Of a stretch of 64,000 bases of DNA, positions 27,450-36,921 are shown piece after piece. Origin of the DNA: an uncultured Spartobacteria bacterium (GTDB lineage Bacteria; Verrucomicrobiota; Verrucomicrobiia; Chthoniobacterales; Chthoniobacteraceae); the NCBI GenBank assembly GCA_903901425.1, contig CAIURC010000195.1, positions 49,456 to 113,455 on the forward strand, in the 5' to 3' direction. Numbering within the stretch: the stretch's first letter is position 1; each line of letters begins with the position of its first letter. The notes beneath the pieces are model-generated. The model made no database searches and was not told where the DNA came from. It worked only from the letters and a program-made list of their open reading frames with translations. A program made the translations under genes and the position numbers.

Positions 27450-30400
27450 ATGTACCTCAAATCTCTCGAACTGTTCGGCTTCAAATCCTTTGCCCCGAAA
27501 ACCAAACTCGAGTTTCACCGCGGAGTCACCGCGGTGGTCGGCCCGAACGGATGCGGAAAGTCCAACGTGCTCGATGCCATTCGCTGGGTGCTCGGGGAAC
27601 AGTCCGCCAAGGCTCTGCGCGGAGGCGAGATGGCCGACGTCATTTTCAGCGGCACCGACTCCCGACAGGCGGTCGGTATGGCCGAGGTCTCCATGACCTT
27701 TGCCGAGTGCGAGGAAAGCCTCGGCCTCGACTGGAACGAAGTCACCATCACCCGCAGAATCTTCCGGGACGGCGGTTCCGAATATTTCCTCAACAAAACG
27801 CCGTGCCGGCTCAAGGACATCCACCAGATGTTCATGGACACCGGGATCGGGCGGTCTGCCTACTCCATCATGGAACAGGGCAAGATCGACATGATCCTCT
27901 CCTCGCGCCCCGAGGACCGGCGCGCCATTTTCGAGGAAGCCGCGGGGATTACCAAGTACAAGTCCCAGAAGAAGGAGGCGCTCCGTAAACTCGAAGCAAC
28001 CGAGGCCAACCTAGTTCGGCTCGCGGACATTCTCAAGGAGGTCAAGAGGCAGATCGGCTCGCTACAGCGTCAGGCCGGCAAGGCCCGCCGTTACCAGTCG
28101 CTGGTGTCCGACCTCAAAACCCTGGAAACGCATGCCGCGAAACGCCAGTTCGATCTCCTCGCCGAACAACGCGAGGCCGCACGAGCCGAACTGGCCCGCC
28201 TTTCCGACCAAGAATCCCAGTTTGAACTCGAAATCGAGACTCAGGAGTCCTCCGTCTCCGCTCAGCGGGCTGCGCTCGAGGAAATGGAGCTCGCCCTCAA
28301 CTCCGCGCGCCAAACCGTTTCAGACCTTCGGACCCGGATCTCCAACCACGAAAATAGGATCGGCTTCAACCAGCAACGTGCCGAGGAGTTTCATTCCCTG
28401 ATCGACCGCTACCGTCTCGACGTCTCCAGCGCCGAGGAAAAACTGCGGGTGGCGGAATCCCAACTCCGCGACACCGACGCCGAACTGGAGCAGATCACCA
28501 GCATGCTGGCGGGCGAGCTCCGGATTTTGGAAGAGAAACAGGCGGCAACCTCGGTCTTTGTCCAGAACCGTCAGGAAGCCGAACGTGCCATCCAAGCGGT
28601 GGCGGCCGAAACCGCCCGGATTGAGGGCAGGATCAGTTTGCTCCGGGGCCAAATGTCGCAGGTCGGGCAGCAACGGGATGGAGCCGAAACCCGGATCGGG
28701 GTGCTCTCGCAGGAGCTCGAACAACTCGAGTTCGGCTTTGCCAGCGTCCAAGCCCAGCTGACTTCGGCGCAGTCCGAGCTTTCCCACGCACTCAACCAGC
28801 TCGAAGCAGCCACCGCAGAAACCGCTTCAGCGGAACAGGAACTCCGGGAGGCGCAGGGGTCGATTGGCGCTTTGGAACAAAACCTCCGGTCCCTGGAACG
28901 CCAACTGGCTGAAAAGGACTCCCGTTTGGACGTTCTCCGCCAGCTCAATGCGGGGGGTGAAGGGTTTTCCGAAGGCACCCAGCACATTCTCAAAGGGCTC
29001 GACAACCCGGACTTCTTCAAGCCCGCCATTCTGGGCGCCATCGCCCAGTTCATCGAAGTGGCACCGGAATTTGTGCCTGCGGCGGAAGCCGCCCTGGGCT
29101 CCCACCTTCAGAGCATTGTGATGAAGGACAACATGGTGGCCGAGTCGGTCCTCAAGACCCTGACAGCAAAAAAATGGGGCAAGGCGTCTCTCGCGCTCCG
29201 CGAATTTGACAGCGTGTTCAAGCACGAGGAAAACGGGGAGCTCCGGCTACCAGAGGGCGCCATCGACTGGTTGATCAACAAGATCAAACCCGCCCCCGAA
29301 GTCCGCCGGCTCGTAGAGCGGCTGGTCAACCACACTATCTTGGTTCCGGATCTCGAAACCGCCCTCCGCCTCTTTCCACAAGACGGCTCGATGATTGTTA
29401 CCCTCGCCGGCGAGGTTCTTTCCCGGGACGGCATCCTGTACGGCGGCGCCACCAACGAAGCCCAAAACTCCGTGCTGGAGCGCAGAAACCAGATCCAAGC
29501 CCTCGAACAGGAAGCCGGCGTGCTCCGGGACAATGTCCAAGCCGCCGCAGTTTCCCGGGACGAAGCCCGGCTGCGAATTGAGACGAGTCAGGCGCGACTG
29601 GAAGAGGCTCGCGAACAGCGTCAGAACGCCTCCCTCCTCTCCTCCACCCTGCGCAACCAGATCGCGGCGCTCGAACGGGAACTGCGCGATACCGAACGGA
29701 AACAGCAGAACATCGAGGGAGAACGCGCCAGTTCCGCCGCGCGCCAGCAGGAGGCCAATGAACGGCTCGAAGCGCTCGAGGCGGAGCTCTACGAGTTCCA
29801 CAACCAATTGGATGCGCAGGAAGCCCGCAAACAGGAGGCCCATGGGCAGCTTGAAACCCTCCGGGCCCGCGAGTTCGAGGTCGCCGCAGAACTCAACGAA
29901 CTCAAAATCAAGGTCGCCACGGAACGCCAGCGCCACAGCTCCCTCAACCACCAGCGCCAGCCCATGGAGGCACGCCTCGCCGAACTGCGCGAGCTCATCC
30001 TGACCCGCCAGCGCGACATCGACTCCTACTCCGAACGGGCCGAGGCCAGCCTCGCTGAAAACGCGGAAATCGTCGACAACCTCGAGCGTCTCCGATCCGA
30101 ACTGGGCGAGGGCGAGATGCGCGTCAGCGCCCTGGTGGCCGAACGCTCGGCAATCGCCGCGCAGGTGGAGGAGGTCAACCATTCCCTGCGCACGGTCCGC
30201 CAACAACTCAACGAGGTGCATAACCAGCGCAGCCGGGTGGAAGTCCGTTCCAGCCAGATGGAAATGAAACTTCAGGCCGTCACCGACCACATCCAGAAGC
30301 GCTACCAGATCGACCTCGCCTTCTTCGAACGCGACCTCCATGGGCTCCGGGTCGCCGTTCGCGACCATTTCAAGCGGCTCCAGCGCAACACCGATTCCTC

Positions 30401-31265
30401 CGACGAATCGTCCCCTGCTCCGGCAGCGGAGTCCGAACCCTCACCCACCTCCGCCGAGGACGAATCCACCGAGGCATTTGACTTGGACTGGGACCGGATC
30501 GAGTCAATCGTCCGCGAACTCGACCAGCGGTTGGATTCCATGGGCCCCGTGAACTTGGAGGCCATTCAAGAATTTGACGAACTCGAGCAACGCCACACCT
30601 TCCTCGAACAGCAAAACACCGACCTGACCAACTCCAAGGCCGAGTTGATCGATGTCATCGCCAAGATCAACCAGACCACCAAGTCCCTTTTCGCGGAGAC
30701 CTTTGAAAAGGTGCGGGTCAACTTCGCTGAAATGTTTGTGGAACTCTTTGGCGGCGGGAAGGCCAACCTGCTCCTGCTCGACGAAGGCGACCCGCTCGAA
30801 AGCGGCATCGACATCATCGCGAAACCTCCGGGCAAACAGCTCCAGTCCATTACCCTCCTCAGTGGGGGGGAACGCACCATGACCGCGGTGGCCCTCCTTT
30901 TCTCCATCTACATGGTTAAGCCCGCCCCCTTCTGCGTGCTGGACGAAATGGACGCCCCCCTGGACGAAAGCAACATCAGCCGGTTCATCAAAATCCTCGA
31001 CCGGTTTGTGGGCCAGAGCCAGTTCGTGGTCATCAGCCACCACAAACGCACCATCGCCAGGGCCGATGCTCTCTACGGCGTCACCATGGAGGAACACGGC
31101 GTGTCCAAGCTCGTCGGGGTCAAGTTCTCCAAACGCGACGAGTCCTCCAGCAAGGACGACGTGCTCGGCACCTCCAACCCCGTTCCTGTCCCCAGTGTCG
31201 CCGAAACCTTTGGCAAGTCGGGCGACCTCCACAGTGAAGCGGTTTCTCAAGACGGAGTCGCCTGA
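27450..31265 (+). CDS. smc: Chromosome segregation ATPase SMC
   Basis: 1271 residues, standard for bacterial SMC. Start MYLKSLELFGFKSFAPKT; the open frame further upstream lacks similarity. Walker A is GPNGCGKSN (31-39), followed by WVLGEQSAKALRGGEM. Long coiled coils (about 170-510 and 660-1000) flank the hinge (GALEQNLRSL to ILYGGATNE, with the GAIAQFIEVAPEFVPAAEAALG hinge strand). The C-terminal head holds the signature LSGGERTMTAVALLF and Walker B CVLDEMDAPLD. An acidic/Ser linker (PAPAAESEPSPTSAEDES) near 995-1010 is unusual. It dimerises and, with ScpAB, organises the chromosome. Confidence 0.97.
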   Translation: MYLKSLELFGFKSFAPKTKLEFHRGVTAVVGPNGCGKSNVLDAIRWVLGEQSAKALRGGEMADVIFSGTDSRQAVGMAEVSMTFAECEESLGLDWNEVTITRRIFRDGGSEYFLNKTPCRLKDIHQMFMDTGIGRSAYSIMEQGKIDMILSSRPEDRRAIFEEAAGITKYKSQKKEALRKLEATEANLVRLADILKEVKRQIGSLQRQAGKARRYQSLVSDLKTLETHAAKRQFDLLAEQREAARAELARLSDQESQFELEIETQESSVSAQRAALEEMELALNSARQTVSDLRTRISNHENRIGFNQQRAEEFHSLIDRYRLDVSSAEEKLRVAESQLRDTDAELEQITSMLAGELRILEEKQAATSVFVQNRQEAERAIQAVAAETARIEGRISLLRGQMSQVGQQRDGAETRIGVLSQELEQLEFGFASVQAQLTSAQSELSHALNQLEAATAETASAEQELREAQGSIGALEQNLRSLERQLAEKDSRLDVLRQLNAGGEGFSEGTQHILKGLDNPDFFKPAILGAIAQFIEVAPEFVPAAEAALGSHLQSIVMKDNMVAESVLKTLTAKKWGKASLALREFDSVFKHEENGELRLPEGAIDWLINKIKPAPEVRRLVERLVNHTILVPDLETALRLFPQDGSMIVTLAGEVLSRDGILYGGATNEAQNSVLERRNQIQALEQEAGVLRDNVQAAAVSRDEARLRIETSQARLEEAREQRQNASLLSSTLRNQIAALERELRDTERKQQNIEGERASSAARQQEANERLEALEAELYEFHNQLDAQEARKQEAHGQLETLRAREFEVAAELNELKIKVATERQRHSSLNHQRQPMEARLAELRELILTRQRDIDSYSERAEASLAENAEIVDNLERLRSELGEGEMRVSALVAERSAIAAQVEEVNHSLRTVRQQLNEVHNQRSRVEVRSSQMEMKLQAVTDHIQKRYQIDLAFFERDLHGLRVAVRDHFKRLQRNTDSSDESSPAPAAESEPSPTSAEDESTEAFDLDWDRIESIVRELDQRLDSMGPVNLEAIQEFDELEQRHTFLEQQNTDLTNSKAELIDVIAKINQTTKSLFAETFEKVRVNFAEMFVELFGGGKANLLLLDEGDPLESGIDIIAKPPGKQLQSITLLSGGERTMTAVALLFSIYMVKPAPFCVLDEMDAPLDESNISRFIKILDRFVGQSQFVVISHHKRTIARADALYGVTMEEHGVSKLVGVKFSKRDESSSKDDVLGTSNPVPVPSVAETFGKSGDLHSEAVSQDGVA

Positions 31266-31290
31266 TCTCCGCCATCCCCAGCGCGTCTCT

Positions 31291-31827
31291 GTGCCACACG
31301 CCCGCCAGAACATCCTCCTCATCGGTTTCATGGGGACAGGCAAGTCATCCGTTGGCCGCATCCTTGCCCGCAAACTCGGGTACCGGTTTGTGGACACGGA
31401 CCGCCTTGTTTCCGATCTCGCCGGGATGGAGATCCCAGAAATCTTTCGACTCCATGGCGAACCGCACTTCCGCCAACTCGAACATGAAGTCTTGGAGTCT
31501 CTGGCCGGGCTGAGTCGCCAGGTCATTTCCACCGGGGGCGGCATTGTTCTGCGCGAAGACAACCGGACGCTCCTTCAGAAATGCGGATTTGTGGCTGCAC
31601 TGACCGCCAGCGAACCGGTCCTGTTCGACCGGGTCTCAAGAAACTCCAACCGACCGCTTTTGCGCACCGAGAACCCCCGCGAAACCATCCGCGAGATGCT
31701 CGCCCAGAGACGGGCCCTGTACGAAGGGGCAGCCCAACTTACCGTCGACACCACCCATCTGACCACCGATGCCGTGGCAGAACTCATCGCGGATGCAGCC
31801 CAATCCGGGCAACCTGACACCCCGTGA
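31291..31827 (+). CDS. aroK: Shikimate kinase
   Basis: 178 residues from a GTG start at 31291 (V-P-H-A-R-Q-N-I), 25 bases after the smc stop; this places the Walker A GFMGTGKSS within the normal first 20 residues. Other family motifs are VDTDRLV (D binds shikimate), STGGGIVL (substrate loop) and RPLLRTENP (lid arginine). It phosphorylates shikimate in the chorismate pathway. The last codons overlap the next gene by GTGA. Confidence 0.93.
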   Translation: MPHARQNILLIGFMGTGKSSVGRILARKLGYRFVDTDRLVSDLAGMEIPEIFRLHGEPHFRQLEHEVLESLAGLSRQVISTGGGIVLREDNRTLLQKCGFVAALTASEPVLFDRVSRNSNRPLLRTENPRETIREMLAQRRALYEGAAQLTVDTTHLTTDAVAELIADAAQSGQPDTP

Positions 31828-32897
31828 CTCCTTCGCCCAAGCAGGCGCTCACTGAACATCTGCGCCAGCACGCGCTCTCACTCGGGTTCACCCTCTGCCG
31901 GTTTGCGGATTGCGCCCCCCCGCCGCATGCCAGTTTTTTCCGTGAGTGGCTAGACAAAGGTTTCCACGGGGAGATGCAATGGCTTGAGCGCAACAAGGAG
32001 AGAAGAACGGATCCCCAACTCGTCCTCCCCGGAGCACGGTCTGTGGTGGTTCTGGCGCTGAACTACTGGCAACCCGCCCCGGTTCCCACCGCCGATTCGG
32101 CACCAAAAGGCCGGATCGCACGGTATGCATGGGGGGACGACTACCACGAGGTCATCGAAAAAAAACTGGTCGCGCTCGACGCAGAAATGCGCGCCGCAGG
32201 CGGCGTCCAGAAGTTTTACTCCGACACCGGTCCCGTCCTTGAGCGCGACTACGCGGCGCTCTCGGGAACAGGTTGGCACGGGAAAAGCACCATGCTGGTC
32301 CACCCCAAGCTGGGTACTTTTTTCTTCCTGGCCGAGGCGCTCACCACCCTGGAACTGGACCCGGATCCGGCCATGGCGGATCACTGCGGCAAATGCACCC
32401 GGTGCATCACGGCCTGCCCCACCCAGGCGATCCGTGCCCCACACCAACTCGATGCCCGGAGATGCGTCTCCTACCTAACCATTGAACTCAAAGGCGCCAT
32501 TCCAGAAGACCTCCGCCCCCTCATCGGTGACCGAATCTACGGCTGCGACGACTGCCTCGACGCCTGTCCATGGAACCGATTTGCACACGCCGCATCCGAA
32601 ACGGCATTCGCGATCCGGCCGTTTGTCCACGAGTTTTCGCTCCGTGCCCTGCTCGAATTGGATGAGGACACTTTCCGCAGCCTCTTCCGGAAGTCCCCAA
32701 TCAAACGCATCAAACTGCGGGGCTTCTTGAGAAACGTCTGCGTGGCTTTGGGCAACACGGGTTCTCCAGAGGATCTGCCCGCCCTCCGAAAAGCCGCCGA
32801 ATCCCCTGAACCGCTGGTCGCAGAACACGCCCGCTGGGCCATCGAACAGATCTCCAGCCGGTTTCAAGAATCCACGCCGCCCCCAACCCACGGTTGA
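31824..32897 (+). CDS. queG: Epoxyqueuosine reductase
   Basis: 357 residues from a GTG that overlaps the aroK stop. The N-terminal half binds cobalamin (family FHGEMQWLERNKERRTDP, GARSVVVLALNY). Two 4Fe-4S clusters follow: CGKCTRCITACPTQAI and CDDCLDACPWNRF, which supply the expected eight cysteines. The C-terminal 90 residues carry a HEAT-like repeat (LRKAAESPEPLVAEHARWAI), typical of the longer QueG form. The enzyme makes queuosine from epoxyqueuosine in tRNA. No other queuosine gene is in this window. Confidence 0.95.
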   Translation: MTPSPKQALTEHLRQHALSLGFTLCRFADCAPPPHASFFREWLDKGFHGEMQWLERNKERRTDPQLVLPGARSVVVLALNYWQPAPVPTADSAPKGRIARYAWGDDYHEVIEKKLVALDAEMRAAGGVQKFYSDTGPVLERDYAALSGTGWHGKSTMLVHPKLGTFFFLAEALTTLELDPDPAMADHCGKCTRCITACPTQAIRAPHQLDARRCVSYLTIELKGAIPEDLRPLIGDRIYGCDDCLDACPWNRFAHAASETAFAIRPFVHEFSLRALLELDEDTFRSLFRKSPIKRIKLRGFLRNVCVALGNTGSPEDLPALRKAAESPEPLVAEHARWAIEQISSRFQESTPPPTHG

Positions 32898-32976
32898 TCC
32901 GGCGCAATTCCCCGGCCATGATCCTGCCCCAATTCATCCCGGGGCTGCGGACACTACCGCGCCCTTCCGTTTTCCA

Positions 32977-34635
32977 GTGCACCAAATCCAACCATCCGCC
33001 CCATCGCTGCCACGCCGGCTTGTGTCCCGCACATGGCCATGGCTGGCTGCCGTTCTCAGCGGCATTCTGCTCGGCCTCTGCTACGCCCCGTGGAAGAAAA
33101 GCCAACTCTGCTGGATTGCTCTCGTTCCCCTGATTTGCGCCCTCTGGTTCTCGCAAACCTCGCTCCGCCGCAGGTTCTGCCTTGGCTGGGTGACCGGCAT
33201 CACCTTTTTCTCAATGACCTTTCACTGGCTGGGAGCTCTGGCCGATCTTTATTCATTCCCCATCCTCCGGGGCATCCCCATTCTTCTCGCCCTGTACCTT
33301 GGCCTTTACCCCGCCCTCTGGGCCACCCTCATCGGCTCCAGAACAGACCGCACCACTTTTGTGCGATCCGGCGCGAACCTCGCCATCGCTGCCGGCGGCG
33401 CCGCAGCCTGGTGCACCCTCGAGTGGATCCGCGGCTGGCTCTTTAGCGGGTTCGGATGGAACGGCCTGGGCGTTGCACTCCACAGGGACCTCGCCCTCAT
33501 CCAAATCGCCGAATTCACCGGCGTGCTCGGACTCTCCTTCCTCGTCGCATTCTGCAACCTCCTCGCCGTACTCGTCGTGCGCCGTCTCGTCGCGGAATCC
33601 GGCCCCGGTTTCCTCGCAAAAATCCGATGGGAGTTCAGTCTGGGCATGGCGCTTCTTGCTGCTGTGTTCGGGTTTGGCGTGAGCCGCATTCTGGCTCAAC
33701 CCGAAAAACAGCCTGCCTCAGATCCCGCCTCGCCCCCCCGGAACTCCGTCCGGGTCGCAGCGCTTCAACCCAACATTCCGCAGAGTGAAAAATTCTCGCC
33801 CGAATCGGAGCCGAAGACGTTGGAAACTCTGGCCCGCCTCACAGGACTCGGCGCCGCTTCACGGCCGGATCTCCTGCTCTGGCCCGAATCCGCCACACCC
33901 CGCGGGATATTTTCCGATCCAGCCACACTCCAGTTCGTCCGGGAACAAGCCAGCCACAGTGGGTGCAGCTTGCTCTTCGGCACGGTCGAGGACGACATGG
34001 AGTCCGAGCGCTCGTTTAACAGCGCCGCGCTTTTCACCGAACGCGGAAACCGGATCCAGCTCTACCGGAAGGTCCACTTGGTTCCCTTCGGCGAATACCT
34101 CCCTCTCCGCCGTTCCATTCCCCTCCTCGACCGCCTGGTGGGCGGACTTGTCCCCGGCGACTTCGCCGCAGGTTCGGAGTTCAAGGTGCTCCAACTCGAA
34201 AACCCGCCTCTGAACATTTCCACGCTCATCTGTTTTGAAGACTCCGTGGGGTACGTTGCCCGCCGCCAAGTGCTCAATGGATCCCAACTCCTGGTGAACC
34301 TCACCAACGACGGCTGGTTCGCACAGTCTGCGGCTGCCGAACAACACCTTGCCAACGCCGTTTTTAGAGCCGTCGAAAACCGACGCCCGCTCATCCGTTG
34401 CACCAACACCGGCATGACCTGCTCGGTCTCGCCCACCGGCCGCGTCGACTCCTGGATCCTTCCGTTCTCCCAAGGACTCGCGGTTCGCGAAATTTCCAGC
34501 CCCAAATCCCCAACGCTCACGCTCTACTCGCGCTGGGGGGACTGGTGGGCATGGACATGCGCCGTGGGATCCCTACTCTCACTCCCTTTTCTGCACCGCA
34601 GAAACGCCCGTCCCGCTCCTTCCTCAAAACCCTGA
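32977..34635 (+). CDS. lnt: Apolipoprotein N-acyltransferase
   Basis: 552 residues from GTG 32977. Eight or so hydrophobic segments occupy the first 230 residues, followed by the periplasmic nitrilase domain with the Glu-Lys-Cys triad: WPESATP (near 303), YRKVHLVPFGEYLPL (near 363) and STLICFEDSVGY (near 418). A C-terminal membrane helix (WWAWTCAVGSLLSLPFL) closes the protein. Lnt acylates the N-terminal cysteine of lipoproteins in the inner membrane, direct evidence of an outer membrane. It is followed closely by der. Confidence 0.95.
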   Translation: MHQIQPSAPSLPRRLVSRTWPWLAAVLSGILLGLCYAPWKKSQLCWIALVPLICALWFSQTSLRRRFCLGWVTGITFFSMTFHWLGALADLYSFPILRGIPILLALYLGLYPALWATLIGSRTDRTTFVRSGANLAIAAGGAAAWCTLEWIRGWLFSGFGWNGLGVALHRDLALIQIAEFTGVLGLSFLVAFCNLLAVLVVRRLVAESGPGFLAKIRWEFSLGMALLAAVFGFGVSRILAQPEKQPASDPASPPRNSVRVAALQPNIPQSEKFSPESEPKTLETLARLTGLGAASRPDLLLWPESATPRGIFSDPATLQFVREQASHSGCSLLFGTVEDDMESERSFNSAALFTERGNRIQLYRKVHLVPFGEYLPLRRSIPLLDRLVGGLVPGDFAAGSEFKVLQLENPPLNISTLICFEDSVGYVARRQVLNGSQLLVNLTNDGWFAQSAAAEQHLANAVFRAVENRRPLIRCTNTGMTCSVSPTGRVDSWILPFSQGLAVREISSPKSPTLTLYSRWGDWWAWTCAVGSLLSLPFLHRRNARPAPSSKP

Positions 34636-34648
34636 CCCTTCGCCGCCC

Positions 34649-36097
34649 ATGTCTGAACGCACCGTCGCAATTGTTGGAAGACCCAATGTCGGGAAATCCG
34701 CGCTTTTCAACCGCCTGGCCGGCAAGAAAATCTCGATCGTCCACGACCGCCCCGGCGTCACTCGGGACCGGATCGCAGCCTCCTGCAAACTGGGCAACTT
34801 CCCGTTCACGCTCCTGGACACGGGCGGCATCGGCACCAAGGTAGATGCCGAATTCACCCGACAGGTCCATGCCGAGGTCGACCTGGCCATGGACGCCGCG
34901 GAGGTTCTCCTTTTCGTCGTGGATGCCCAATCCGGACTGACTCCGCTCGACCGCGACTTGGCGGGCAAACTGCGCCGGATCGGGAAACCGGTTCTGCTGG
35001 TGATCAACAAGGTGGATGTGGACCAGCATGCCCCACATGCCGCGGAGTTCTCACAACTGGGCTTCACCGACCAGATGGCAATCAGCGCCGAACACAACCG
35101 CGGCATCCTGCCTCTGGTCGCATGGATTGAACGCCTGCTCCCCTCCTCTGAACCCCAAACCGATCCCGAGACTGAACCGGAAACCCCAGTCAAAATCGCG
35201 ATCGTCGGCCGGCCCAACGTCGGGAAATCCTCCCTCACCAACGCATTCCTCGAAGATCAACGCACCCTCGTCAGCGATATCGCGGGAACCACCCGGGACG
35301 CCATCGACATCCCTTACCGCCGCCACGGCAACCCGTACCTCCTCATTGATACGGCTGGCATCCGGTCCCGGTCCAAGGTCTCCGACTCTGTGGAGGTCTT
35401 CAGCGTGATGCGCTCGGAAACCAGCATCAAACGCGCTGATCTCTGCCTTCTCGTCCTCGATGCCACCGCCGGAGTCACTGCTCAGGACAAAAAAATCGCC
35501 GGCCTCATCCATGCCGCGCGCAAACCCTGCGTGGTCACCATCAACAAATGGGATCTCGTCCGGGAACACACCCAGGACAAGGAATCCCTCTCCGCTTTTC
35601 TCGACCACATCCGCGCACAACTCTTCTTCCTCGACTACGCCCCTGTGCTGCTCGCCTCAGCAAAAACCGGGGCGGAGATGACCCGCATCTTCAAAACCAT
35701 CGAACGCGTCCACCGCGAGTCCCAGACCAGAATTGCCACCGGTCCGCTCAACCGCCTTTTCGCAGAAGCCATCGCCCGCCACCCCGCTCCCATCCAGTCC
35801 GGCCGGCGCTTCAAACTCCTCTACGCCACACAGGCTGAAACACGCACCCGATCCCCCATTCCCATCCCCGAACTGGTCCTGTTCTGTAACGACGAAAAAC
35901 TCCTGCCTGAAAACTACCGGAAATACCTCGACGCTCAGATTCGAGCCGCCCATCCGTTCACGGGAATCCCCATCCTTTTCCACCTCCGTGCCCGGGACCC
36001 GAAGACTCCGGGTTCGGGCGGGTCGCGTGGTAAAAAACCGGCAGGCGGCCCGGCCCCTCGGAGCCGGAGGCGTCCGGAAAAGGGCTCAGACGCCTGA
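34649..36097 (+). CDS. der: Ribosome biogenesis GTPase Der (EngA)
   Basis: 482 residues with the two tandem GTPase domains that define Der: first G1 GRPNVGKSALFNRLAG and G4 NKVD, second G1 GRPNVGKSSLTNAFLE with DTAGIRSRSKV and NKWD. The KH-like C-terminal domain (RFKLLYATQAETRTRSP, FHLRARDPKTPGS) binds RNA. The end is a basic Gly/Arg/Pro tail. It acts in 50S maturation. It starts 13 bases after lnt, in the same cluster. Confidence 0.96.
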   Translation: MSERTVAIVGRPNVGKSALFNRLAGKKISIVHDRPGVTRDRIAASCKLGNFPFTLLDTGGIGTKVDAEFTRQVHAEVDLAMDAAEVLLFVVDAQSGLTPLDRDLAGKLRRIGKPVLLVINKVDVDQHAPHAAEFSQLGFTDQMAISAEHNRGILPLVAWIERLLPSSEPQTDPETEPETPVKIAIVGRPNVGKSSLTNAFLEDQRTLVSDIAGTTRDAIDIPYRRHGNPYLLIDTAGIRSRSKVSDSVEVFSVMRSETSIKRADLCLLVLDATAGVTAQDKKIAGLIHAARKPCVVTINKWDLVREHTQDKESLSAFLDHIRAQLFFLDYAPVLLASAKTGAEMTRIFKTIERVHRESQTRIATGPLNRLFAEAIARHPAPIQSGRRFKLLYATQAETRTRSPIPIPELVLFCNDEKLLPENYRKYLDAQIRAAHPFTGIPILFHLRARDPKTPGSGGSRGKKPAGGPAPRSRRRPEKGSDA

Positions 36098-36169
36098 ACC
36101 ATTTTCCGCTGATTTCCACCACAAAGCCGGTCATTTCTGATCGAAATTTGTCGCCAGAACCCCCTTTCC

Positions 36170-36775
36170 ATGCATGATTCGGCCAGAACATCCGCCATGC
36201 GAGAACTCGACGAACAGGAACGGTTGATTGTCCGACACCTCATCCGCGACCCCCGCGAAAGTGACAACGGAGTCGGCGAAGCCACCGGCGTCAATGTCCG
36301 CACCGTTGCAAGAAAACGGCAGCGCCTCGAGCAGGCGGGCATCCTTTCCTATTACACCCACCTCGACCTTTCCTCCTCCGGTACCGGCCAGTTCCAGAGC
36401 CGCCACCTGTACATCGTCAAATTCAGGATCGGGATCACCTACAAACAACTCCTCGAAGACATCAAACGCGAACCTTCCGTTCGCTCGATTTACACGGAAA
36501 TCATCTTCGAAAGTCACATCTGTGAAATCGATGGAAAACTCGCGATGCTCTTTTTCATCGATGGCGCAAGCGAGACTGACATCGTCCAGACCGTCCAGGA
36601 AAAGCTCATCCCCAGCCTCCTTCGCAACCATGGCGAAAACTCCATCGAGGAGGTCTCCACCATGCGCATCCTTTCCCCGGTCCGCTTCATGCGCAATTAC
36701 GTCCTCCCCGTAAACATCGAGGACGGCTACATCAAAAAGGACTGGCCCGACGAAGCCATCTACGTCGGACGCTGA
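36170..36775 (+). CDS. AsnC/Lrp-type winged-helix transcriptional regulator
   Basis: 201 residues from ATG 36170; an ATG at 36197 (MRELDEQERLIVRHLI) is also plausible. The AsnC-type helix-turn-helix is at 15-65 (GVGEATGVNVRTVARKRQRLEQAGIL). The C-terminal part looks like an RAM-type ligand-binding fold but with an unusual extension of about 60 residues (VQEKLIPSLLRNHGENS, RILSPVRFMRNYVLPVN). Length exceeds the 150 residues usual for Lrp. Its last residues precede the repeat array at 36798. Effector and targets unknown. Confidence 0.75.
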   Translation: MHDSARTSAMRELDEQERLIVRHLIRDPRESDNGVGEATGVNVRTVARKRQRLEQAGILSYYTHLDLSSSGTGQFQSRHLYIVKFRIGITYKQLLEDIKREPSVRSIYTEIIFESHICEIDGKLAMLFFIDGASETDIVQTVQEKLIPSLLRNHGENSIEEVSTMRILSPVRFMRNYVLPVNIEDGYIKKDWPDEAIYVGR

Positions 36776-36797
36776 GAACCCCGCCTGTTTTCCAGCG

Positions 36798-36920
36798 GGT
36801 CCATCCACTAGGGGTCCATCCACTAGGGGTCCATCCACTAGGGGTCCATTAGGTCCATTAGGTCCATTAGGTCCATTAGGTCCATTAGGTCCATTAGGTC
36901 CATTAGGTCCATTAGGTCCA
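36798..36920. repeat. Composite tandem repeat array of the GGTCCATYA family
   Basis: Three perfect 15-bp copies (GGTCCATCCACTAGG, 36798-36842) are followed by eight perfect 9-bp copies (GGTCCATTA) and a partial one (36843-36920). The array lies between convergent genes, starting 23 bases after one stop codon and ending directly at the stop of the RsmA-Nudix gene. Confidence 0.97.
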
Positions 36921-36921
36921 G

